The position numbers were made by a program, and so were the translations under genes. A stretch of DNA of 64,000 nucleotides from Candidatus Bathyarchaeota archaeon A05DMB-2. Its GTDB lineage: Archaea; Thermoproteota; Bathyarchaeia; Bathyarchaeales; Bathycorpusculaceae. The DNA lies in contig JAAKEZ010000002.1 in assembly GCA_018475625.1 (NCBI GenBank), positions 1-64,000 on the forward strand. Direction: 5' to 3'. The number at the start of each line of letters is the position of its first letter. Positions within the stretch are counted from its first letter, which is position 1. The notes below the pieces were generated by a model. It searched no databases and had not been told where the DNA came from. It was given only the letters and a program-made list of their open reading frames with translations. This document shows positions 24,233 through 32,794 of the stretch, one piece after another.

Positions 24233-25969
24233 TTACAGCGTCTTCTCTCTTGCAAGTTTTTCAGCTTCAATTTTTAGCTGTTTCCTTCCTTTGCTGGTAG
24301 GCAGCCATTTTTCTGCTTCTTTTTGCTCCGTTTTCTTTTCTTCCTGAAGTAGTCGCCTAAGCACTTTGCCAGCTGAACTTATAGGCAAGTCTTTTCTGAA
24401 CTCCACCTCTCGAACTGCCTTGTACGGAGCAACCTTGTCTTTGACGAACTGCATAATTTCCTCTGCCGTGGCTCCCACGCCTTCTTTCAATACTATGAAA
24501 GCTTTCGGAACCTCGCCAACTATCGGGTCGGGTTTGCCCACCACGGCGCAGAGCTTCACGGCTGGGTGCTCATACAAAACATCTTCGACTTCGCGTGGGT
24601 AAACGCTGTAGTCCTTGTACTTGATGAGGTCTTTTTTGCGGTCTGTTATGTAGAAGTAGCCGTCCCGGTCCATGCGTGCGATGTCGCCCGTCAGCAGCCA
24701 ACCGTCGCGGAGGACAAGCGCGGTTTCGTCTGGGTTCCGCCAGTAGCCTCGCATCACCTGTGGTCCCTTGACAGCAAGCTCGCCCGTTTCTCCCGGCGGA
24801 AGCGTTTTCTCGCCCGTTTCCAAGTCCACGATGCGGGCATCTGTGTCGGGCAGCGGCAGCCCGATGGAGCCGACCTTAACGGTTTCCATGCTCCTGTCCA
24901 CAGGAGTACAGTGCGTGACGGGTGACGCTTCGGTTAAGCCATAACCTTCCGCAAGGAATCCACCGGTGATTTCCATGAATCGCTTCTGAACCTGTGGCGG
25001 GAGCGAGGAGGCACCTGAGATACAAACGCGGATGCTGGTTAAGTCGTAGTTGCCCAGCGCGGGGTTGGCAAGCAGTACCGAGTACATGGTGGGGACGCCG
25101 CAGAAAATCGTGACCCTGTGCCGTTGGATAGTTTCCAGCACTGTCTGCGGGTCGAAGCGGGGGAGCAGCACCATCTTCGCTGCAAGGTTGACGGGCGCGT
25201 TCATGCTTGTGGTCATGCCGTAGATGTGGAACAAGGGTAGCGCGGTCAGGAACGTTTCCTCTGCCGGGATGCCTCGTATCCAAGCAGCGAAGGCGACAGC
25301 GTTCGAAACTAGGTTCGTGTGGGTTAGCATGGCACCTTTGGCTGTGCCTGTGGTTCCTCCCGTGTACTGGAGCGCCGCCAAATCCTTCTGAGGATCAATC
25401 GTTATTTTTGGAGCGGTTGCCTTCCTGTTTTCGTCGAGCAGCGCTTGGAATGAATGGATGTTGTTTTTAACAGGTGAAGCCGACTCGGGAGCGTACTTTT
25501 CGAGGCTGGTGACCACAGCGTGTTTCAACTTGGTTTTCGCCCACACATTTTCCAAGACTGGATAAAGCGAGTCCAACGCTACTATGGTTTCGGCTCCAGA
25601 ATCGCTTAGTTGATGCTGGACTTCGCGCTCCTTGTGCAGCGGACTTACCGTTGTCAGGACGGCGCCTGCTTTGAGTATTCCGAAGTATGCGATGGGGAAC
25701 TGGGGGATGTTGGGCAGATAAACAGCGACTCGGTCACCTTTCCTAACACCTAAAGCTGCAAGTGCCGCGGCGAACCTGGTGGCATAATCGTTCAGTTCTC
25801 GATAAGTGGTTTCCCTTCCAAAACAGGCTATGGCAATTTTGTCAGGGTGATGTTCTGCGGCTTTCTCCAGAAGCCCATGCAACGGAATAGGCGGATACTC
25901 GATGTGTTGTGGCACGTCTTTGGGATATGAGCTTAACCATGGCTTTTTTTGTGCTTGCAAAGGTAACAC
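24233..25969 (-). CDS. AMP-forming acyl-CoA synthetase (fatty acid-CoA ligase)
   Basis: 578 residues. It activates a carboxylic acid, probably a fatty or aryl acid, to acyl-CoA through an acyl-adenylate. Visible ANL motifs: P-loop YTGGTTGTAKGAMLTH (~205), YGLTEASPVTH (~345), GWLLTGDIARMDRDGYFYITDRKKDLIK (~430-457), and the catalytic lysine in SSAGKVLRR (~530). A 40-residue basic tail after that lysine (EEKKTEQKEAEKWLPTSKGR) is unusual. It is preceded by hypF on the same strand but separated by 170 bases with no sign of an operon. The exact substrate is not inferable. Confidence 0.92.
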   Translation of the reverse strand: MLPLQAQKKPWLSSYPKDVPQHIEYPPIPLHGLLEKAAEHHPDKIAIACFGRETTYRELNDYATRFAAALAALGVRKGDRVAVYLPNIPQFPIAYFGILKAGAVLTTVSPLHKEREVQHQLSDSGAETIVALDSLYPVLENVWAKTKLKHAVVTSLEKYAPESASPVKNNIHSFQALLDENRKATAPKITIDPQKDLAALQYTGGTTGTAKGAMLTHTNLVSNAVAFAAWIRGIPAEETFLTALPLFHIYGMTTSMNAPVNLAAKMVLLPRFDPQTVLETIQRHRVTIFCGVPTMYSVLLANPALGNYDLTSIRVCISGASSLPPQVQKRFMEITGGFLAEGYGLTEASPVTHCTPVDRSMETVKVGSIGLPLPDTDARIVDLETGEKTLPPGETGELAVKGPQVMRGYWRNPDETALVLRDGWLLTGDIARMDRDGYFYITDRKKDLIKYKDYSVYPREVEDVLYEHPAVKLCAVVGKPDPIVGEVPKAFIVLKEGVGATAEEIMQFVKDKVAPYKAVREVEFRKDLPISSAGKVLRRLLQEEKKTEQKEAEKWLPTSKGRKQLKIEAEKLAREKTL

Positions 25970-26024
25970 AGCTTTATCTGTAGGCGCTGAATGGCTAAAT
26001 AACGTTTCTCCACCGCCGCAACAA

Positions 26025-26726
26025 CTAGAAAAAGGTTATGCTTATCCAGTAAAGCAGTGCCAAATGCAACGGATAGTAAGCGTAGAAGGCGTATTTCCTC
26101 ACCGAGTACAAACGCGAGTTGTCAGAGATGATGATTTCCATTTTCAGCACGTTTTTTACGTGAAGAAGAATCAGAGGCACCGCAAGCAACGCAAGCACCT
26201 GAATATCAGGCAGAAGTACAAGGTTCAGTGCTAAGAGGACGATGACGCCGAGTTCAGGCTTGCTCCTCAGCAATTTCATGGCGCCCACCATAAGTATCAC
26301 GTAGAAAGTGCCTTCCATGTTAAAGAAGATTGAAGACAGAAACGCCAGAGACAAGATGGGAACGAAAACCTGCATGTTGCCCCTGTTGAAGAAGTAGAGC
26401 GAAAGGGCACTTAGGAATAGCGGGAACAGAACGTTGAGCCGTTCAAACGGCTGGATTCCGAAAGCAAGGAAATACGGAACCTGCGAGACCACGGCAAAAG
26501 CTAAGAGCGTCGTCAAGTATCTGCTTGGTTTCTTGGTGCTTTCAATCCCCAAGGTTACGAGGTAAGCGAACAAGGGAAACGCAAGTCTTCCCACAGCGTG
26601 AAGAACTATCAGGTCAGGATAGAAAATCGCGCCAACATGGTCTGCCGTCATCGTTACGAGGGCGGCTACTTTGAGCAGTTCTCTGCCGAAATCAAACGTC
26701 CTCACGGTTGAAGCACGGCTAAACAT
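26025..26726 (-). CDS. TraX-like multi-pass membrane protein
   Basis: 233 residues with about eight hydrophobic segments. The TraX family pattern is clear: LLKVAALVTMTADHVGAIFYP, then VGRLAFPLFAYLVTLGIESTKKPSRYLTTLLAFAVVSQVPY, and a C-terminal VRKYAFYAYYPLHLALLYW. TraX acetylates pilin in F plasmids, and chromosomal relatives are predicted acyl- or acetyltransferases acting at the membrane. The substrate here is unknown. It stands alone between the acyl-CoA synthetase and a tRNA gene on the same strand. Confidence 0.8.
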   Translation of the reverse strand: MFSRASTVRTFDFGRELLKVAALVTMTADHVGAIFYPDLIVLHAVGRLAFPLFAYLVTLGIESTKKPSRYLTTLLAFAVVSQVPYFLAFGIQPFERLNVLFPLFLSALSLYFFNRGNMQVFVPILSLAFLSSIFFNMEGTFYVILMVGAMKLLRSKPELGVIVLLALNLVLLPDIQVLALLAVPLILLHVKNVLKMEIIISDNSRLYSVRKYAFYAYYPLHLALLYWISITFF

Positions 26727-26851
26727 ACCACGTTGCAGATATAGCTTTTACCGTATTCTGGCAGACAACGAGCCAAACGCTTCAGAAACCAGAACCAGCA
26801 TAATAAATATGGGGCACAGCCAAAAACCACACACTAGTTCCAGTGGAAAAA

Positions 26852-26949
26852 TGGTGCGGTCGCCGGGATTCGAACCCGGGATCGCAAGCTTGGAAGGCTT
26901 CCACAGAGTGTATTGCTTTTGTGTCCTAAACCAGCTAGACGACGACCGC
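26852..26949 (-). tRNA. tRNA-Gly(UCC) with a ~20-nt intron in the anticodon stem
   Basis: Acceptor stem GCGGTCG pairs with CGACCGC, followed by A73 and an encoded CCA. The D stem is GTCT/GGAC; the T stem is CCGGG/CCCGG with loop TTCGAAT; the anticodon loop is CTTCCAA (anticodon TCC). The 3' anticodon strand GCTTG needs CAAGC opposite it. That strand forms only if about 20 bases are removed after AC, ACA or ACAA (the exact cut is ambiguous because of repeated A). CACA at the 5' junction can pair with TGTG near the 3' junction, as in a relaxed bulge-helix-bulge. The intron lies at position 27-30 rather than the common 37/38. Confidence 0.88.
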
Positions 26950-26982
26950 TCTGGGTTAAGTCCTTATTCTAAGCTTAATTTA

Positions 26983-26990
26983 AGGTTATC
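26983..26990 (-). promoter_or_regulatory. Probable TATA element of the tRNA gene
   Basis: On the minus strand TTAAATTAAG lies ~35-40 bases before the tRNA 5' end. The rest of the 26950-27087 gap holds nothing recognisable. Confidence 0.4.
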
Positions 26991-27087
26991 TGGGTCATCT
27001 GGACTCTGCACGCTTTTAAAGGAAGCAAGGCGTGAGGAACAGCCAGCAAAAAAACGGCTCGGTGACCAGCTTCGTTAGGCGCTTTAG

Positions 27088-27444
27088 CTAACAGGTCAGT
27101 TCAGTCGCTTTTTTCAACAGCTCAATAATTTCAGCTTCATTCACGGCGTCTACGGTTTTTATTTCAATATGTCTTCGTTCGAGTCCTTGACCTCTTCCTT
27201 TCAGGCGTTCAGAGCTTAGTCTTGTTCCGCACATAAATTCCAAATCCACATGACTCTCAGCGGTGGTAATCCATGCAAAATCCTTTCCTTCTATACTGTA
27301 AGCTATTTTTCCCTGTCTCACAGCCTCTATAGCATCCGGCACCGCGATTTTGACTGTGGAACGAAGTTTCTGCGCCACCTGTTTTTGCTCTGGGCTGACT
27401 TTGCTGAGTATTTCTTCGATGTTTTTTCTCTTGTATTTCGTCAT
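27088..27444 (-). CDS. DUF1801 / YdhG-like small protein
   Basis: 118 residues. The pattern IEEILSKVSPEQKQVAQKLRSTVKIAVPDAIEAVRQGKIAYSIEGKDFAWITTAESHVDLEFMCG matches DUF1801 proteins, a small alpha/beta fold related to the iron-chaperone-like Fra/YdhG group. The molecular function is not established. It ends ELLKKATELTC. It is a lone gene with no operon partners. Confidence 0.75.
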   Translation of the reverse strand: MTKYKRKNIEEILSKVSPEQKQVAQKLRSTVKIAVPDAIEAVRQGKIAYSIEGKDFAWITTAESHVDLEFMCGTRLSSERLKGRGQGLERRHIEIKTVDAVNEAEIIELLKKATELTC

Positions 27445-27581
27445 AAGTAGAAAATTGTTTCCCAGCCTTTTATTGATTTTCTATCCTGAAGTTGCTCAAG
27501 CACTAAGACGGTAAAAAATTGCCAGCGTAGAGGTCCCCTAATAAGTCAGTCTGTGCTATTGAGTTGAAGAGAGTTCAAACC

Positions 27582-28049
27582 ATGATCGACATCAAATATG
27601 AGTACACAAAAATCCAACTAATCTCCGGTAACCTTGCACTCCTCCTGTGGATTGTCGTGGCATCATTGGCTTTTTGGTTCTACAACCCGCTGGCTTTCTG
27701 GTTTTTCCTACTTTTTGCAGCCTTTATGGTTTTCGCCATCTTGCGCAGGCTCGGCTGCAGCACTTGCGCTTACTGCAAATCCTGCACCATGGGATTCGGA
27801 AGGTTGTCAGCTTGGTTTTTCGGCAAACGCTCCAATAAGGACCTCCGCAACAAAGACGGATTAGTCATGGTCGCCATAATCTACTGCCTGATAGCTCTGA
27901 CTCCGACCGCTATTTTAGTCGTTTCCTTATTCCAAGCATTCACGATACTCAAATTTGCAGTGTTCATCGGAGTTTTGGTGTTTTCACTCTACAGCGTAAC
28001 TACATGGCGTAAAGGGAGGCAAACAGCAACCGCGCAAACTTCAGCTTAA
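27582..28049 (+). CDS. Membrane protein with cytoplasmic CxxC-type cysteine cluster
   Basis: I do not recognise the family. The 155-residue protein has four hydrophobic helices (roughly residues 17-35, 38-53, 95-118 and 120-140). Between helices 2 and 3 is a loop with GCSTCAYCKSC, four cysteines in C-x2-C-x2-C-x2-C spacing, which could bind a metal or an Fe-S cluster or undergo thiol chemistry. The ATG at 27582 is preferred to a TTG at 27564. It converges on the next gene with a 9-base overlap. Confidence 0.7.
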   Translation: MIDIKYEYTKIQLISGNLALLLWIVVASLAFWFYNPLAFWFFLLFAAFMVFAILRRLGCSTCAYCKSCTMGFGRLSAWFFGKRSNKDLRNKDGLVMVAIIYCLIALTPTAILVVSLFQAFTILKFAVFIGVLVFSLYSVTTWRKGRQTATAQTSA

Positions 28050-28577
28050 CAGACTCAATGTTTCTTCAGCGAAAGCGTTAATCCTGAAATGCGCGTACAA
28101 GGCAATCACCACTTCTAAAACGATTACGACAGCCAAGAAGACCGCAAGCCCTCTACACAGATTTGCAAGCATCTGCGCTACCTGCAAGTTCGCATAGCCG
28201 TCAACCGTTGCTATCCAAGTCCAACTGCTCGGTTTCTGAGTAGCCGCGAATGTTTCTAGGTCTATGGCAATCCATCCGCACATCGTCGCCACAAACACTG
28301 CGAGAACGCTGCCGACTATGGTTAGATTTTTCCAGTCCGAAGCCAGCAAGGAAGAGGCAGTTATCCGCGTCCCAGAATTATGAGGAAGAAGGTGGTAAAT
28401 CACCTGTTTTTTAGCGGTTCTTGGAGTGATGCCCCACAGAGAACCCTGCACCGCAGAGATAGACATCGATGTTTCGTCCGTAACGATTTTGCAGCCTTTC
28501 TTAAGCAGAACCTCTTTCAGCTTGGCATAAGCATCCTCGATTTTCCAGTCCACGATTTTTTCAGTCAAAAACCCCAC
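28041..28577 (-). CDS. Hypothetical membrane protein
   Basis: 178 residues. The first ~75 form a soluble alpha/beta domain (DWKIEDAYAKLKEVLLKKGCKIVTDETSMSISAVQGSLWGITPRTAKKQVIYHLLP), which looks like the small fold seen in archaeal proteins that sense or bind at the membrane. Two transmembrane helices follow (residues ~85-103 and ~140-168). No catalytic motif is seen. Function unknown. Confidence 0.7.
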   Translation of the reverse strand: MGFLTEKIVDWKIEDAYAKLKEVLLKKGCKIVTDETSMSISAVQGSLWGITPRTAKKQVIYHLLPHNSGTRITASSLLASDWKNLTIVGSVLAVFVATMCGWIAIDLETFAATQKPSSWTWIATVDGYANLQVAQMLANLCRGLAVFLAVVIVLEVVIALYAHFRINAFAEETLSLLS

Positions 28578-28600
28578 TCTTCAGTCCCTAAGCAGGTTTG

Positions 28601-29251
28601 CTACTGTGGTTTTTCGTCAGGTTTGAAAAGCCTTTTCTCGTAACGCGACTTAGGTTTTAAGCCTCTAATGCTTCCACGTGAAGCAGTTCGCTGGCGCTCC
28701 AAGTTCTTAATTCTCGCATAAAGCTTCGACACCTTTGTCTTAGAAGGCATTTTAGGCTTAGAAGGGCGAAACCGCACGGGAGTAAACGGCTTAATCTCAC
28801 TCTTCGTGCGTCCAGATTTTTTGAAAGGCACATCACGCACCTTCTTGAACGTTACGACACCCTCTTTCAAGTTTACCTCCTGCACCTCCCAACCAGCATC
28901 CAGCCAGCTTTTGGCGTGAGCACTCGACGAGTTACTCCACCAAGCCTCATCCCTGTACGCGCTCATGGGAAGATTGCTGCCGATTAACCCGTCTATGCGT
29001 GCAAAAGAAAGCTTAACAAGGCGGGTAAACGAACCCCGAAACCTCAAATAACTGGTAAGCCCGCTGTACTTCGACTTGGACACAGATGAAACAACGCGTC
29101 TAGCGCAGTGCAGGCAAAGCATCGCCGTTGGATCGCCAGTGGCAACATCGGGCACCATGCAATCACGGCAGAACAAGCGCTTGCACCGCTGGCACTTTCG
29201 CAGGTAACTGGTGCTGAGAACCCTGCCGCAGATACCGCACTCGTCTTTCAT
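28601..29251 (-). CDS. Zinc-finger protein with basic C-terminal region
   Basis: 216 residues from the ATG at 29251, which follows GGTGA (an in-frame ATG at 29290 lacks support). The N-terminal ~50 residues hold four CxxC pairs (CGIC, CQRC, CRDC, CLHC), a B-box/FYVE-like cross-brace zinc site. The middle part reads DEAWWSNSSSAHAKSWLDAGWEVQEVNLKEGVVTFKKV. The last ~70 residues are strongly basic with a coiled-coil-like KVSKLYARIKNLERQRT. A nucleic-acid or protein adaptor role is a guess. Confidence 0.75.
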   Translation of the reverse strand: MKDECGICGRVLSTSYLRKCQRCKRLFCRDCMVPDVATGDPTAMLCLHCARRVVSSVSKSKYSGLTSYLRFRGSFTRLVKLSFARIDGLIGSNLPMSAYRDEAWWSNSSSAHAKSWLDAGWEVQEVNLKEGVVTFKKVRDVPFKKSGRTKSEIKPFTPVRFRPSKPKMPSKTKVSKLYARIKNLERQRTASRGSIRGLKPKSRYEKRLFKPDEKPQ

Positions 29252-29368
29252 GCTGTCACCTTTTTGGGGGCGCTTTAAGAAAACCGCCATTAAACACTAT
29301 CGTGCAATACAAACGATATTAACTTTCACTACAAAAAATGGAAAAATCATGGAAAAACGCTATTGCGC

Positions 29369-29554
29369 TTACCTTCCAATCCTTCGCAGAATCAAGTTAG
29401 CAACTACCGCAACAATCAAGTCCGCAACTATCCACTCTATGAAAGACAGGACGCCGGCAAACGCCAGGACAGTGAAAACCAGCAAAAGAGCAATGGCCGC
29501 TACGCCGACAGCGTTCTTCTTCCTTCTTGCCGATAAACCGCTGGTTGCAACCAT
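29369..29554 (-). CDS. Small two-helix membrane protein
   Basis: 61 residues; one long or two short hydrophobic stretches (VGVAAIALLLVFTVLAFAGVL and EWIVADLIVAVVANLIL) between basic ends. The ATG is 7 bases after the rtcB stop codon, on the same strand, with AAGGGT in the right place for ribosome binding, so it is probably co-transcribed with rtcB. The function is unknown. Confidence 0.6.
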   Translation of the reverse strand: MVATSGLSARRKKNAVGVAAIALLLVFTVLAFAGVLSFIEWIVADLIVAVVANLILRRIGR

Positions 29555-29560
29555 GGTTGT

Positions 29561-31039
29561 TTAACCCTTAACGACCGCTATTGGCACAAGCCGCGCAACC
29601 TTCGTGGCAATCCCAACCTGGTCACTAACATCCGCCACCACATCCACGTTCTTGTACGCAGAATCTGCTTCCTCAGCCAAAACAACCGTGCTCGCAGCAC
29701 GAACCACAATTCCACGCCTCTCCAAACCAGCCTTTATGTCGCCGCCCCACCATTTGCGCTTCGCCGCGGAACGACTCATCATCCTGCCTGCGCCATGTGC
29801 CGTGGAGCCGAAAGTCAACTCCATAGCTTTATGGGAGCCCACCAGCACCCAACTGCTTGTCCCCATGCTGCCTGGAATAAGCACAGGTTGACCTTCAGCA
29901 CAGTAATCGGCTGGAATCTCGGCGCTTCCGGGTGGGAAAGCTCGCGTGGCACCTTTCCTGTGAACCCACACCTTCTTCTTGCTGCCGTTAATCTGGTGCG
30001 TTTCCACTTTGGCGATGTTGTGCGCCACATCATAAACAAGTTTCAACCCGAACTTTTCGGCGTCCTCGTGGTAAACCTGTTGAAAACTCTGCCTCACCCA
30101 ATGCATAATTGCCTGCCTGTTCGAGAAGGCATAGTTAACTGCACATGCCATCGCCTGAAAATAATCTTCTGCCTCGTTGCTGCTTCCCGGTGCGCACGCC
30201 AATTCTCTGTCGGGCAAGTTAATCTTGTACTTTTTCACCGCGTACTCCATGATCCGCAGATAGTCGGAACACACCTGATGGCCATAACCTCGAGAACCGC
30301 AATGAATCATCACCGTAACTTGATTCTTTTCTTCGATGCCAAAAGTCTTGGCTTTTCGCTCATCGTAAATCTTGTCCACTTTCTGGATTTCTAGGAAATG
30401 GTTTCCGGAACCCAAAGTGCCAATCTGCGGCAAGCCCCGATTTTTTGCAGTTGCTGAAACCTTGTCAGGGTTCGCGTTCTTCATGCATCCGCGCTCTTCG
30501 CAGTGCTCAGCATCTTCAGCCCAGCCCAGTCCACGGTCGATGAGCCACTGCACGCCTTCGGTCACCAACCTGTCCAAGTCACCAGAGCTCACGTTGAAGT
30601 CCTTTCGGCGGCTTCCCAGCCCAGAAGGAACGTTCTCAAAAATTGCGCCCGCCAGCTGCGCAAGCTTTGGACGTAGCTCTTGCTCTGTTAGATTTGTGGT
30701 TAAAAGCCGCACTCCACAGTTGATGTCGTAACCAACACCGCCTGGACTGATAACGCCTTCGTCATAGTCGGTTGCTGCCACGCCTCCGATGGGGAAACCG
30801 TAACCCTCGTGTCCATCAGGCAAAGTCACAGCGTACTTGTAAATTCCAGGCAAATGCGCAACGTTCGCGCACTGCCAAAGTGTCCGGTCAGTCTGCATCT
30901 TCTCCAGTAAGGCTTGATTTGCGAAAACCATGCCTGGAACGCGCATTCCCTGCTTGTACTTGGGGATGCGCCATGTGCAATCATCTAATTTTTCTAAAGG
31001 AACTTTTTCCGGTGGTGGACGACCTTCGCCTTCACCCAT
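29561..31039 (-). CDS. rtcB: RNA-splicing ligase RtcB
   Basis: 492 residues. RtcB joins 2',3'-cyclic phosphate and 5'-OH RNA ends using GTP and Mn2+, completing tRNA splicing in archaea. Key residues are present: the metal-binding cysteine in GVGYDINCGVRLL, HCGSRGYGHQ, and the guanylylated histidine in STAHGAGRMMSR. The ATG at 31039 follows GAGGT. A TATA-like GTTTTATATTC at ~31071-31084 lies within the longer open frame, which rules out the earlier start. An intron-bearing tRNA (26852) and archease (32791) are close by. No intein is seen. Confidence 0.96.
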   Translation of the reverse strand: MGEGEGRPPPEKVPLEKLDDCTWRIPKYKQGMRVPGMVFANQALLEKMQTDRTLWQCANVAHLPGIYKYAVTLPDGHEGYGFPIGGVAATDYDEGVISPGGVGYDINCGVRLLTTNLTEQELRPKLAQLAGAIFENVPSGLGSRRKDFNVSSGDLDRLVTEGVQWLIDRGLGWAEDAEHCEERGCMKNANPDKVSATAKNRGLPQIGTLGSGNHFLEIQKVDKIYDERKAKTFGIEEKNQVTVMIHCGSRGYGHQVCSDYLRIMEYAVKKYKINLPDRELACAPGSSNEAEDYFQAMACAVNYAFSNRQAIMHWVRQSFQQVYHEDAEKFGLKLVYDVAHNIAKVETHQINGSKKKVWVHRKGATRAFPPGSAEIPADYCAEGQPVLIPGSMGTSSWVLVGSHKAMELTFGSTAHGAGRMMSRSAAKRKWWGGDIKAGLERRGIVVRAASTVVLAEEADSAYKNVDVVADVSDQVGIATKVARLVPIAVVKG

Positions 31040-31098
31040 AAACTTCTGAACCTCACAAAGAAAATAGAAGCTGAATATAAAACAGTTTTGAGCAGTCA

Positions 31099-32076
31099 TT
31101 AAGCTTGTGATTTCTCGGCGTAATCGATGAAGCCCTGCACGCTGTTTTCGATGGCTGTCTTCATTAGAACTGGATGCGGCTTGAAAAAAGACGCGGCTTT
31201 TCTCATTACCTCGTCTTCTCGAAGTATCCTTTCAGTAATGATGTATGCGTTTTGCCCCTTCCTTACACCTTCTTCTGCGATTTCGCCCCAACGCTTAATC
31301 TGCAACGCATAATCCTGAAGCCGCTTAACGCCATCGCTCGCTTTTCCAAAGTGACTGTAATACAAAACCTGCGGTTTGAAGCTGGCAAGCTTATCCAAAG
31401 ACTGCAGCGCAACATCAAGGTGGAATGGCGGCGGCGTTGTTGGAACCACCACGTCAAACTCGCTTATGTACATGCCAGCGGCGTCTCCTGGGAAAATGGC
31501 TTCGTTTAAGGACTCATGGTAGCTGAGGTTATGTGAAGCGTGACCAAGAGTTTCGATGGCTTCCAAGTGCAGGTTGTTTCCAGCGTTAATGGCGAAGCCG
31601 TCTTCCGCTGCGATTATGCGGTTTTCAGGAACTGGTTCAGGTGCACCGTATATATCCGCAACTTGTCCCAAAACCTGTTTTGATTGCAGCCAAAGCTTAG
31701 TGGGGTCAACTAGGTGAGCTGTGCCTCTTGGATGAACTATAACTTTGGCGTTCGGCAGAGACTTCAGCAGGGTTCCAACTCCTCCACCGTGGTCGATGTG
31801 CACGTGCGATATTGCAACGTAAGCTACCTCATCGAGTGCTACGTTCAGTTCTTTTAAGCCTAAGAGGAGGTTTGGAATTGAGGATGTTGGTCCTGTTTCA
31901 ACGATTATTATCTTCGTTCCTTTGAGGACATAGCTGGCTATCAGGTTTTTGAATCCGCCTGTTTCCAAGTCTATTAGGAAGATGTGTTCGCCTACTTGCT
32001 TCGTGTGCAATAAAACACCTTGCTGAGTAGAAGGTTTTTTCCAGAATAAACATTTCCTTTGCTGAACAGGAATCAT
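31099..32076 (-). CDS. Metallo-beta-lactamase-fold hydrolase
   Basis: About 325 residues. The metal site SHVHIDHGGGVGTLL (HxHxDH) is around residue 90, followed by further ligands in ETLGHASHNLSYH and FPGDAAGMYI. The core begins VGEHIFLIDLETGGFKNLIASYVLKGTKIIIVETGPTSSIPNLL. The family includes hydrolases of lactones, thioesters and cyclic nucleotides; no substrate is evident. The ATG at 32076 is listed, but a TTG at 32010 with AGGTG upstream is a serious alternative because TATA-like sequences near 32085-32098 would place the transcript start downstream of 32076. It is divergent from adk. Confidence 0.85.
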   Translation of the reverse strand: MIPVQQRKCLFWKKPSTQQGVLLHTKQVGEHIFLIDLETGGFKNLIASYVLKGTKIIIVETGPTSSIPNLLLGLKELNVALDEVAYVAISHVHIDHGGGVGTLLKSLPNAKVIVHPRGTAHLVDPTKLWLQSKQVLGQVADIYGAPEPVPENRIIAAEDGFAINAGNNLHLEAIETLGHASHNLSYHESLNEAIFPGDAAGMYISEFDVVVPTTPPPFHLDVALQSLDKLASFKPQVLYYSHFGKASDGVKRLQDYALQIKRWGEIAEEGVRKGQNAYIITERILREDEVMRKAASFFKPHPVLMKTAIENSVQGFIDYAEKSQA

Positions 32077-32140
32077 CGCATAAAACTTAATTATGCATTC
32101 ATTTCTTCTTAGAGTAGCACCGTAAGGAAAGTGGAAGTGT

Positions 32141-32794
32141 ATGAACGCGATAATATTTGGAGCGCCAGGTTCTGGAAAAGGCACTTACGCTTCGAGACTT
32201 CAGGCTAAGCTCGGCTTAACGGTCATCGCCATGGGCGACATTTTCCGGGAAACAGTGAAGCAGGAAACTGAGTTGGGGAAGAAAGTTAAGGGCTACGTGG
32301 AGAAGGGGTTGCTTGTCCCTGACGACATAGTGATAGAAGTATTGAAAGAGCATGTGGCGAAGGTTCCTGAGGGAAAAGGTTTCCTTTTGGACGGGTTCCC
32401 ACGCACTTTGGATCAGGCGAAGGTTCTGGAGAAAATCGCTAAAATAGACGTGATAATTCTGCTGATGGTTCCCGATTGGATTATTGTCGAGCGTTTGTCA
32501 ACGCGGCGTATATGCCACAACTGCGGCGCCGTTTACAACACCCGTTTCTTGAAGCCGAAGGTGGATATGGTCTGCGACAAATGCGGTGGACCCTTGTATC
32601 AGCGTCCTGATGATACGCCTGAAGTGATAAAGAAGCGAATCGAGGTGTACGAGGCGCAAACCAGACCGATTTTGCAGTTCTTCCGAGAGGGAACTGTGCC
32701 TTTCGTCGTGGCGAGTTGTGACGCGTTGGATACGCCACCAGAAAAGGTGGTGGACGCCATCATGAAGGATTTGAGGGAACTGAGTTTGGCTTAG
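32141..32794 (+). CDS. adk: Adenylate kinase (zinc LID form)
   Basis: 217 residues, the long bacterial-like type rather than the short archaeal AdkA. P-loop GAPGSGKGT at residue 7. NMP-binding region MGDIFRETVKQETELGKKVK. DGFPRTLDQA. The LID domain has four cysteines (CHNCGAVYN, CDKCGG) that bind structural zinc. It interconverts ATP, AMP and ADP. In many archaea adk sits beside secY in the ribosomal superoperon; here it stands alone, in keeping with the broken operon at 6-15 kb. ATG preceded by GGAAGTG. Confidence 0.96.
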   Translation: MNAIIFGAPGSGKGTYASRLQAKLGLTVIAMGDIFRETVKQETELGKKVKGYVEKGLLVPDDIVIEVLKEHVAKVPEGKGFLLDGFPRTLDQAKVLEKIAKIDVIILLMVPDWIIVERLSTRRICHNCGAVYNTRFLKPKVDMVCDKCGGPLYQRPDDTPEVIKKRIEVYEAQTRPILQFFREGTVPFVVASCDALDTPPEKVVDAIMKDLRELSLA

